NCBI RefSeq assembly: GCF_900290275.1
Contig: NZ_LT985324.1
Span: 1,181,396 to 1,195,969, forward strand
Direction of reading: 5' to 3'
DNA: 14,574 nucleotides
Source of the DNA: Prevotella merdae
GTDB lineage: Bacteria > Bacteroidota > Bacteroidia > Bacteroidales > Bacteroidaceae
Below the pieces are notes generated by a model. It worked only from the letters and a program-made list of their open reading frames with translations, made no database searches and was not told where the DNA came from. This document shows positions 8,850 through 14,568 of the stretch, one piece after another. Each line of letters opens with the position of its first letter. The stretch's first letter is position 1. The position numbers and the translations under genes are program-made.

Positions 8850-8880
8850 GGGAAGGATGCTTTTTGGCGGCACCCTACCC
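8850..8880 (-). promoter_or_regulatory. Stem-loop in the leader of the major fimbrillin gene
   Basis: Between the DUF3868 gene and the fimbrillin gene, 8855-8860 pairs with 8870-8875 and 8850-8852 with 8878-8880, with one extra pair and one mismatch between them and a 9-nt loop. One position is A opposite C on the plus strand, which becomes a U-G wobble only in minus-strand RNA, so the fold suits the fimbrial transcript. No T-run follows in the minus direction, so it is not a standard terminator. It may be an RNA stability or processing site. No TAnnTTTG promoter was found in this gap. Confidence 0.4.
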
Positions 8881-8912
8881 TGTTTTTTCTATAGATAAAT
8901 ATTTTGAATGTA

Positions 8913-10358
8913 TTATTTGGCGTTGGCTATGCGCTGTGCGTTAGCCTTTGCGTCCTCCGAACCAGCGGCAGCTGCATCGGCAAACAGCTGACGAGCCAAC
9001 TGATAGTCTTTTTTCATTACAGCCAGAGCGCCACGCGCGTTAAGGGCTGCAGCCGAGTTGTCGGCCTTCTGCAGATGCTTCTCAGCCGACGCGATGTCGC
9101 GGCGTTGAAGATCGGCACATGCAGCATTAAGGTTGGCAGTTGGGTCGTCGGGGAACATGCGCACGGCAATGTCGAACACCTCGTTGAATTCTGCCGAACC
9201 CGGCTCCATTGTCTGTGCCACCAGAAACATCTCCTGAAGCGACAACTGCTGCGGACGAGTCTTAAGTATCTGTTTGGCTTCCTCAACCGAGAAAGGCCTT
9301 ACCGTATAGCTCACGGTGTAGTCGCTATGGCGCAAGCGCGGATAGATGTCGCTCATTATCACGGCATAGTCGTGCGGATAGAGCTGGCGTATGCGCTTGT
9401 CCTTGTCGTCGGGCGCAAGGCTCGAGTTCGAAATTTTTATTATCTCCTCCTTGTTAGCCAAGTTAGACTGCTGCACCTTGCGGCGGAATCCGTCCCAGTC
9501 CTCAGGTGTAGAGTTTGAGCTGAACAGCTTGGCGTTGATAGGATAAAGATTTGCCACATAATTCTTTAGCGAAGCGGCACGCTCGCGAGCCAATCGCTCG
9601 TTGTTGGCGTAAGGACCATCGGGCGAGGCAAAACCATGAATGTTTATGCCCGTAATCTGCACGTTCTTGTCCTCGCGCACAAGGTCGATGGTCTTTGTAA
9701 TCTTTGCCAATTCGCGTGAGTTGTCGAACAGGTCAACCACGATGTCGGTCTTGTTAACGCGGAAGCTTAGGTAAGCCTCGCCTTTCTCGGCGCGTTGCTT
9801 GCGTGCCTCGGCAGCTGGCTTAACAAATGCAAGGGCTGGCATCCAAGCGCCAAGGTTGTCGATGGTGGTGATAAGCGTGCGGTCTTGATTCTTAAGGTCG
9901 CCACATCCGCAAAGGTCTTGTGCGGCAAGCACCTGCAGCTGATCAGCCTCAACGGGGCGCATACGCTCTACCGACTGGCTGTAGATAATGCTCTGCTCGG
10001 TACCATTCTTGCGCAACACAACGATAGGCTGCTCGCCATTCGTGTTCTTGGCGTTGAGTTTGCCGGCACGCTGCATGCGAATCTGCTGCGAACGACCGTT
10101 GATGATGATAGGCTGCAAAGCAGTAGTGTCGCCGTCGGCGGCAAGCAACGGAGTAAGTATAAGTTGCTGCTCGGCCTTGAGCTTAAGGTTGTTGAGGTTC
10201 AGTCTGAACGCAACATCCACCCGTTTGTTCTCTACATTAGTCTGCACGTTGTCAATAGTCACGGCACCCGAAGCAACGGTCTGCGCCATGGCAGAGCTGC
10301 AAGTGGCTGCTCCCATGAGACATGTCAGAAAAATGCGTGTCAATGAATTGGTCTTCAT
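8913..10358 (-). CDS. DUF3868 / OmpA-like envelope protein of the fimbrial cluster
   Basis: A 481-residue exported protein. The signal peptide ends at AMAQ (residue about 26) and has no lipobox cysteine. Residues about 27-175 match the DUF3868 layout: beta-rich, with RPVEADQLQVL (134-144) and a CGC cluster at 150-152. Residues about 195-270 resemble an OmpA C-terminal domain, with GFASPDGPYANNERLARERA (242-261) corresponding to the peptidoglycan-contacting segment of that fold. The last 120 residues are helical with TPR-like spacing (AACADLQRRDIASAEKHL, ALNARGALAVMKKDYQLA). Genes of this type sit beside fimbrillin genes in many Bacteroidales. The likely job is to link the fimbrial machinery to the cell wall or serve as an assembly accessory. 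That role is inferred from domain type and position. Confidence 0.85.
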   Translation of the reverse strand: MKTNSLTRIFLTCLMGAATCSSAMAQTVASGAVTIDNVQTNVENKRVDVAFRLNLNNLKLKAEQQLILTPLLAADGDTTALQPIIINGRSQQIRMQRAGKLNAKNTNGEQPIVVLRKNGTEQSIIYSQSVERMRPVEADQLQVLAAQDLCGCGDLKNQDRTLITTIDNLGAWMPALAFVKPAAEARKQRAEKGEAYLSFRVNKTDIVVDLFDNSRELAKITKTIDLVREDKNVQITGINIHGFASPDGPYANNERLARERAASLKNYVANLYPINAKLFSSNSTPEDWDGFRRKVQQSNLANKEEIIKISNSSLAPDDKDKRIRQLYPHDYAVIMSDIYPRLRHSDYTVSYTVRPFSVEEAKQILKTRPQQLSLQEMFLVAQTMEPGSAEFNEVFDIAVRMFPDDPTANLNAACADLQRRDIASAEKHLQKADNSAAALNARGALAVMKKDYQLARQLFADAAAAGSEDAKANAQRIANAK

Positions 10359-10461
10359 AACTCCTGGGTTTGTTATATTGTCTATTGAAGATTCTATACT
10401 TAGAGTTTTTTCTGTGTAAAAAGCCTCTGGTTTAAATCTTTTTCTCTTAATTCTCTATATA

Positions 10462-11031
10462 TTAGAATATGTAGGCAAAGCTTATTGCCGCCTTGGTAGG
10501 TCCCACATAGTTGCGGTGCGAGTCCTTAAGACACTTGGCGCAACGTCCGTAGAGCTTGTACGGACTGTAGGCGTAGCCCACACCAAGCGAAGCCTCGAGG
10601 TTCCAATGTCGCGACAGCAACCATTGGTAGCCGTAAGTTACACCAGCTCCCACGTACCATCCCTCGTAGTGGCGTCCGCGTTTGGTCTTGGCCAGGGTGC
10701 CGAAGGGCAGGTCAACATTCTTGACGTTGTACTCGCCTACCAGAGCGTGCACACCAAAGAAGCTGCCTCCAAAGCGTTGGCAAGTCCACCAGCGATATTC
10801 GGGCTCGATGTTCCAAATGCGCACCCTCTTCTCTCCTGAGAAAGTCCACGGGTTGAGCGTAGCAAACACCTGTGCCGTCTGCTTCTCGGCTGTACCTATC
10901 TCCACACCAGCGTTGAGCGATGTTGTAGCCCAGCCCAAGAGATTGGTCTTCAATGCCACGTCCTGTGCCTTAACTGTGCCAGTCGTTGCAAGTAGCCCCA
11001 TTGCCATTCCTAATATGTATGAATGCTTCAT
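10462..11031 (-). CDS. DUF3575 outer-membrane beta-barrel-like protein
   Basis: A 189-residue protein and the first gene of the fimbrial cluster. It has a clear signal peptide cut after TVKA (residue about 22). The mature part is rich in alternating aromatic strands, begins VALKTNLLGWATTSLNAGVE, and ends in Phe (AAISFAYIF). Terminal Phe is the usual recognition signal for beta-barrel insertion. The segments around IEPEYRWW and GWYVGAGVTYGYQW are typical of DUF3575 proteins. Two cysteines close together (GRCAKC, near 157-162) lie in the loop before the last strands. Its constant association with DUF3868 and fimbrillin genes suggests an outer-membrane partner of the fimbrial system. Whether it is a pore or an accessory is unknown. 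It is followed by a 103-bp gap before the DUF3868 gene. Confidence 0.85.
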   Translation of the reverse strand: MKHSYILGMAMGLLATTGTVKAQDVALKTNLLGWATTSLNAGVEIGTAEKQTAQVFATLNPWTFSGEKRVRIWNIEPEYRWWTCQRFGGSFFGVHALVGEYNVKNVDLPFGTLAKTKRGRHYEGWYVGAGVTYGYQWLLSRHWNLEASLGVGYAYSPYKLYGRCAKCLKDSHRNYVGPTKAAISFAYIF

Positions 11032-11380
11032 CGTTTTAGGCTTTTTATTTTATCTAATTAAATATTACTATCGGTTTAAGTAAGATATGAATTCCATATT
11101 TAAAATGTCCATGTCACATTGTTGTTGTATGAGTCACATTTGTTGTAGTTTTGTGAGAATCAAATCTTATTTTGTCTTGTGCGTTTGCAAAGATATTAGG
11201 AAATTTAATAGGTCGTATAAAAAAATACGTGAAAACCGTTACATTTTGCATGAAAACGTTTGCAGCAGCAAAAAAAGGGTACATTTGACACTAAACAACC
11301 CATAATTACCCCCCCCCGATAGGTATTTATGACGATTGAACATGTGTAAAGGCTATTAATGGGTTTTATTTACACTAAGA
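11032..11380. promoter_or_regulatory. Upstream regulatory region of the fimbrial operon
   Basis: A 349-bp AT-rich gap with no convincing gene. It contains a near-repeat GTCACATTGTTGT / GTCACATTTGTTGT at 11113 and 11133, exactly 20 bp apart. It also has a bulged inverted repeat (TTTAA-ATATG / CATAT-TTAAA, 11075-11104), a candidate minus-strand -7 box (11188-11195), and a run of nine C at 11309-11317. The IS1182 element begins right after it, so any regulator gene or promoter element once further upstream has been displaced. Confidence 0.5.
11188..11195 (-). promoter_or_regulatory. Candidate -7 promoter box for the fimbrial operon
   Basis: On the minus strand this reads TATCTTTG, a full match to the Bacteroidetes -7 consensus TAnnTTTG. 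It would start transcription near 11182, giving a leader of about 150 nt before the DUF3575 gene. No TTTG -33 box lies at the expected 19-21 bp upstream, so the call is weak. Confidence 0.3.
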
Positions 11381-11418
11381 GTAGGAGGTACGGTCTCCGA
11401 AGAGGGCACTGAAAAAGT
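11381..11418. repeat. Left 38-bp inverted repeat of the IS1182 element
   Basis: Perfect reverse complement of 13128-13165. The first 19 bp resemble the REP-like palindrome family of this window; the last 19 bp are probably the transposase-binding end. Confidence 0.9.
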
Positions 11419-11443
11419 CCCTTGCGATATATTTATCAATTAT

Positions 11444-11479
11444 AATCTGCACATAATTTGGCTATGTGCAGATTTTTTT
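11444..11479 (+). terminator. Hairpin plus T-run in front of the IS1182 transposase
   Basis: A perfect 12-bp stem (AATCTGCACATA at 11444-11455 with its complement at 11463-11474), a 7-nt loop and a run of seven T overlapping the stem's 3' end (11473-11479). It would block transcription entering from the left flank. The TTTG -33 box of the transposase promoter lies inside its loop. Confidence 0.65.
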
Positions 11480-11488
11480 GTACCTTTA
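11457..11488 (+). promoter_or_regulatory. Promoter of the IS1182 transposase
   Basis: TTTG at 11457-11460 and TACCTTTA at 11481-11488 are separated by 20 bp. This matches the Bacteroidetes -33/-7 pattern TTTG / TAnnTTTG except for the last base. Transcription would start around 11495, about 16 nt before the ATG, so the leader is very short. Confidence 0.6.
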
Positions 11489-11510
11489 AGGAATAAAATC
11501 CAAGGTACTT

Positions 11511-12959
11511 ATGCTGTCACAACAACAACTTCCACTCAGTGAATATAGCTCACTTTATGATATAGTCGTCCCCCAGGACAACCTTCTCCGCCGTATTAAT
11601 AACCTGATAGACTTCAGCTTTGTCTATCAGGAACTGGTCAATAAATATTGTCCTGATAACGGCCGTACAGCTGAATCGCCCATTCGTATGTTCAAATATC
11701 TTCTATTGAAGACAATATACGATATATCTGACGTGGATGTTGTAGAGCGTTCCCGTTATGACATGTCGTTTAAGTATTTTCTTGATATGACTCCTGAGGA
11801 AGGCGTTATCAATCCAAGCAGTCTTTGTAAGTTTCGCAGATTACGCCTGAAAGACACGGATCTTATGAACCTGCTTATCAAAAAAACTGTAGAGATAGCA
11901 ATAGAGAAAGGAATCATCACATCAAAGACTATTATTGTAGATTCGACTCATACAAAAGCCAGGTCAAATCCGTATTCACCAGTTGAGATACTGAAACTCC
12001 GTTCGAAGCAACTCCGCAAGGCGCTTTATGCCATGGATGATAATATAAAGGAAACACTTCCGGCTAAGAATGAAGACGATGACCTTGTTCATGAGTTGGA
12101 TTATACCAAGGACCTTCTAAATCATATCACCTCGGATTCCTGCCTTTCGGAAGTGCCCGCAGTAAAACAGCGACTAAATATGCTAAAGGAGACGCTTGCG
12201 GACATAGAAGACCACTATACAACCTCAAAGGATACAGACGCACGTGTTGGGCATAAGACAGAAGACACGTCGTTCTTCGGTTACAAGACTCACATCGCAA
12301 TGAGTGATGAGCGTATCATAACTGCTGCCACAGTCACATCTGGCGAGAAGGGTGACGGGCCTCAGTTGGAAGAGCTTGTTGAGCAAAGCAGAAAGAACGG
12401 AATGGAGGTTGACACGGTTGTTGGTGATACCGCATATTCTGGCTGCAAGAACCTCAAACTGGCAGAAGATGAAGAGAGGGGATTTCGTTTGGTGTCCAAA
12501 TTACATCCGTCTATTAGTAGTGGATTTAGAAAGAGTGAAGACAATTTTGATTACAACAAGGATGCAGGCATGTTTGTTTGTCCTGCTGGCCATATGGCAA
12601 TCAGAAAAGTAATAATGGGAAAGAATAGGAACTGGAATCAATCCATGACTTATTTCTTTGATGTGGATAAATGCAAGACTTGCTCACGAAGAAACGGATG
12701 CTACAAGGATGGAGCTAAAAGCAAGACCTATAGTGTACCTATCAAGAAAGGAGAACATAAAAGACAACTGGAGTTTCAGAAGACACAAGAATTTAAAGAA
12801 ATAGCCCGCCAGAGATACAAGATAGAGGCAAAAAATTCGGAGTTAAAACAGGTATACGGCTATGATAAGGCATTGTCGTATGGGCTAGATTGTATGCAAA
12901 TGCAAGGTGCAATGACAATATTTGCCGTAAATATCAAAAGAATATTGAGACTAAGCTAA
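11511..12959 (+). CDS. IS1182-family transposase (DDE type)
   Basis: A 482-residue transposase, full length for the family and apparently intact. The N-terminal part (about 1-125) is the DUF772-type DNA-binding region, including PQDNLLRRI and the segment ending SLCKFRRLRL. The catalytic region carries the DDE residues: Asp144 in IIVDSTHTKA, Asp306 in VVGDTAYSG, and Glu439 in RYKIEAKNSELK. An insertion between the first and second Asp contains GHKTEDTSFFGYKTH. A cysteine-rich stretch, CPAGH (357-361) followed by CKTCSRRNGC (388-397), may bind zinc. A promoter with a 20-bp spacer lies directly upstream and a strong terminator downstream. The enzyme is expected to cut and rejoin the element's ends. 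Confidence 0.92.
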   Translation: MLSQQQLPLSEYSSLYDIVVPQDNLLRRINNLIDFSFVYQELVNKYCPDNGRTAESPIRMFKYLLLKTIYDISDVDVVERSRYDMSFKYFLDMTPEEGVINPSSLCKFRRLRLKDTDLMNLLIKKTVEIAIEKGIITSKTIIVDSTHTKARSNPYSPVEILKLRSKQLRKALYAMDDNIKETLPAKNEDDDLVHELDYTKDLLNHITSDSCLSEVPAVKQRLNMLKETLADIEDHYTTSKDTDARVGHKTEDTSFFGYKTHIAMSDERIITAATVTSGEKGDGPQLEELVEQSRKNGMEVDTVVGDTAYSGCKNLKLAEDEERGFRLVSKLHPSISSGFRKSEDNFDYNKDAGMFVCPAGHMAIRKVIMGKNRNWNQSMTYFFDVDKCKTCSRRNGCYKDGAKSKTYSVPIKKGEHKRQLEFQKTQEFKEIARQRYKIEAKNSELKQVYGYDKALSYGLDCMQMQGAMTIFAVNIKRILRLS

Positions 12960-13127
12960 GAATAATTAGAAGAATTATACACTTGTGACATAAGTGCCCT
13001 ACATCCTCTATAAGGCTGTATATTAGACCATATCAAAGCAAATTAAAAGCAGATTGCAAAACCGACATAATGTTTAATGCAATCTGCTTTTTTATTTAAA
13101 AGAGTGGAATAAAGTCTTAAAGGGCTA
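12960..13127. other. Non-coding right arm of the IS1182 element
   Basis: The stretch between the transposase stop and the right inverted repeat contains no gene. Its only clear feature is the 14-bp-stem terminator at 13045-13093. Confidence 0.6.
13045..13093 (+). terminator. Rho-independent terminator of the IS1182 transposase
   Basis: A perfect 14-bp stem, AAAAGCAGATTGCA at 13045-13058 with its complement at 13078-13091, a 19-nt loop, and six T ending at 13093. It also works as a hairpin in the opposite direction because the left arm begins with an A-run. Confidence 0.8.
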
Positions 13128-13165
13128 ACTTTTTCAGTGCCCTCTTCGGAGACCGTACCTCCTAC
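13128..13165. repeat. Right 38-bp inverted repeat of the IS1182 element
   Basis: Perfect reverse complement of 11381-11418. The outer half ends in CCTCCTAC followed by CATATGTAA, which parallels the sequence after the transposon-free palindrome at 7016-7032. Confidence 0.9.
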
Positions 13166-13228
13166 CATATGTAATCTTTAATCTCTATATGCAGCAATAC
13201 ATAGTTATATATTGCAAGCAATCATATC
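13166..13228. other. Flank between the IS1182 and IS110 elements
   Basis: 63 bp of AT-rich DNA with no gene. It is the predicted target sequence on the right-end side of the IS110 element. Beyond the first nine bases (CATATGTAA), which parallel the flank of a transposon-free palindrome, no repeat was recognised. Confidence 0.5.
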
Positions 13229-13273
13229 TGCTTTCTATGTTAAAATCCAAATGTTTTGACCATTATTTTCATT

Positions 13274-14299
13274 TTAAGCTGAGATTTTATATTCTGGGGT
13301 ATAAAGCTGGCGGTTTCTGGCCATGGCAGTGACCAAATGCACGAGTTTGTTCTTCACATTGTTCAGTGCAACCTGCTTCTTCTTTCCACGTTCCACGAGA
13401 CGCATATAGTACCTTGCAATAACAGGATTGAAGTTCACGGCAGCCAGTGCAGCCTGCGTCAGCATGGACTTTATCTGACGGTTCGCCATATAGTGCACAC
13501 GAGGATCTGAATGCACGCTGGTGCCCGAATCCTTGCCGAATGGGGCTATGCCGTAGTAGCAGGCAATCTTCCTTGAATCGTAGTTGAAACGACGGAAGTT
13601 GTCGGTGTATACCATCAGACAGACAGCATTCTGCGTTCCTATACCAGGCACCGAGGTCACGATGGTGAACACCTCGGTGAGTTCCTCGTCTGACTTGATG
13701 AGCTCGGCGATTCGCTTGTCTATTTTCTCTACTTCCTTGTTGAGTTCAGACACGATATGCCTTCCGCTCTGCGAGATCATTGTCTTGACAGGAGACTTCT
13801 CCATTGTGAGTTTCTTCTCGCCTCTGCGCACTTGAAAGCTGCATCTGTGTCTTATAACCATCTGACGATACAGAAACAGTTCGCGCAGTTGTGCAAGTGA
13901 CTCGCTAAGTGGCTCGTACATAATGGCTCTGTCGTAATTCCTCATTGCGTATTCGGCAATCATCGAGGCGTCGGCGCGGTCCGACTTCAATCGTCTGAGA
14001 CCTGATGCATCCTTGATGCTCTTGGCATTCTCAAGCCACATGTCGTAGCCTTTACCATAGAGAAAGTTGCACAGTCCCTTGCTGTAGTCGCCCGTATTCT
14101 CTCCACAGAAGAGCCACAGGGAAGAGTCGATGCCGTAGGAATTCTGCTCCACCCACTTGACCAGTTGCTTGTAGCCAGACACAGTTGTCTTGAACTCGTT
14201 AAACATTCGTGCAGCTGTTTCTGTCAGTCCATCTGCAAAAATGATAGCCACATCAACTTTTTCTTTCGAAAAATCAACTCCAATAAATAAATTCTTCAT
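13274..14299 (-). CDS. IS110-family transposase (DEDD recombinase)
   Basis: A 341-residue RNA-guided recombinase, complete by length and motifs. The N-terminal RuvC-like DEDD domain begins FIGVDFSKEKVDVAII with Asp9. It continues with Glu67 in CGENTGDY and Asp107/Asp110 in LKSDRADASMIAEY. A helical linker follows (about 135-205, containing KIDKRIAEL). The C-terminal domain has the helix-hairpin-helix segment SVPGIGTQNA (216-225) and the conserved GIAPFGKDSGTS, where Ser258 is the probable nucleophile. RQIKSMLTQAALAAV (274-288) and ARYYMRLVERGKKKQVALNN complete the pattern. The gene lies about 30 nt downstream of the predicted bridge RNA on the same strand, the IS110-group arrangement. It is expected to form a circular intermediate and insert at a site specified by the RNA. 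Confidence 0.93.
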   Translation of the reverse strand: MKNLFIGVDFSKEKVDVAIIFADGLTETAARMFNEFKTTVSGYKQLVKWVEQNSYGIDSSLWLFCGENTGDYSKGLCNFLYGKGYDMWLENAKSIKDASGLRRLKSDRADASMIAEYAMRNYDRAIMYEPLSESLAQLRELFLYRQMVIRHRCSFQVRRGEKKLTMEKSPVKTMISQSGRHIVSELNKEVEKIDKRIAELIKSDEELTEVFTIVTSVPGIGTQNAVCLMVYTDNFRRFNYDSRKIACYYGIAPFGKDSGTSVHSDPRVHYMANRQIKSMLTQAALAAVNFNPVIARYYMRLVERGKKKQVALNNVKNKLVHLVTAMARNRQLYTPEYKISA

Positions 14300-14332
14300 A
14301 TCTTTGTACGATTTTAGTTATGTAGAATTGGT

Positions 14333-14486
14333 CAATAGTTGTATGGACTAACACTCTAACAAGGCTCAGAGCCGATAACTTTCTATCTGGTCTTTGCAAC
14401 TATGTCGATGAGGTCCGAAACAGAACATAGTCTTCAGACTTGTGCGATCTTTGGTTTACCTCTTCGACAGACCGATTCTACCTTTT
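14333..14486 (-). ncRNA. Predicted IS110 bridge RNA
   Basis: The leader of the transposase folds on the minus strand into two adjacent stem-loops. The first (target loop) has an 11-bp outer stem with one mismatch (14403-14414 with 14458-14469) and a terminal hairpin AGTC-TTCA-GACT (14429-14440, plus-strand reading), leaving two unpaired guide segments. The second (donor loop) has outer stem TAGTTG/CAACTA (14336-14341 with 14397-14402) and terminal hairpin GGCT-CAG-AGCC (14363-14373). In its 5' internal loop, 14379-14386 equals the element's right end (13231-13238). In its 3' internal loop, 14352-14359 is complementary to the left end (14566-14573). The order and polarity are those known for IS621 bridge RNA. 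The exact 5' and 3' ends are estimates. Confidence 0.72.
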
Positions 14487-14491
14487 TACAA

Positions 14492-14499
14492 CAAAGGTA
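14492..14499 (-). promoter_or_regulatory. Candidate -7 box for the bridge RNA
   Basis: The minus strand reads TACCTTTG, a perfect TAnnTTTG, placing a start near 14486, about 17 nt before the first stem. No good TTTG -33 box lies 19-21 bp upstream, so it may be weak in the integrated element. Confidence 0.45.
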
Positions 14500-14560
14500 C
14501 GAAACTGTCTTTAGCAATCATAGTTTTACCTTGATTATTTAGCCTAATTGCTTTCTTCTG

Positions 14561-14568
14561 CAAACTTA
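14561..14568 (-). promoter_or_regulatory. -7 box at the IS110 left end, part of a possible junction promoter
   Basis: The minus strand reads TAAGTTTG, a perfect TAnnTTTG, only five bases inside the predicted left boundary. In a circular form, the TTTG at 13251-13248 (minus strand) in the right end would lie 22 bp upstream of it, completing a -33/-7 promoter that would drive the bridge RNA and transposase. Confidence 0.45.

Larger units (their letters stand above)
11381..13165 (+). mobile_element. IS1182-family insertion sequence, with flanking palindrome halves
   Basis: A complete insertion sequence with one intact transposase gene on the plus strand, its own promoter and a terminator. The two ends are a perfect 38-bp inverted repeat (11381-11418 and 13128-13165). 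I think this repeat has two parts. The inner 19 bp (11400-11418, 13128-13146; AAGAGGGCACTGAAAAAGT) are probably the true transposon ends. The outer 19 bp (GTAGGAGGTACGGTCTCCG) closely resemble palindromes at 6861-6881 and 6934-7023 that carry no transposon. The similarity continues outside the right end: CCTCCTACCATATGTAA at 13158-13174 resembles CCTCCTACTATATGTAA at 7016-7032. The element is therefore about 1.75 kb if the outer part belongs to the target. Confidence 0.85.

Noticed and set aside
8850..8888. Plus-strand rho-independent terminator (hairpin followed by six T at 8882-8887)
   Set aside because: There is no plus-strand gene upstream, and one stem position is A-C in plus-strand RNA; the fold suits the minus strand better.
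9795..10419. Overlapping plus-strand open frames opposite the DUF3868 gene
   Set aside because: They are shadows of the minus-strand OmpA-like gene, with no recognisable motifs.
11087..11305. Possible 72-codon gene on the plus strand upstream of the operon
   Set aside because: The composition is Cys/Ser/Lys-biased as expected of AT-rich non-coding DNA. It spans the candidate regulatory repeats and has no promoter of its own.
11041..11380. Invertible (phase-variable) promoter segment
   Set aside because: I looked for a pair of inverted repeats flanking the candidate promoter and found only a short local palindrome; no recombinase gene is in the window.
13166..13228. Target-site duplication of the IS110 element
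   Set aside because: IS110 elements do not normally duplicate more than the core, and the other flank is outside the window, so nothing can be compared.
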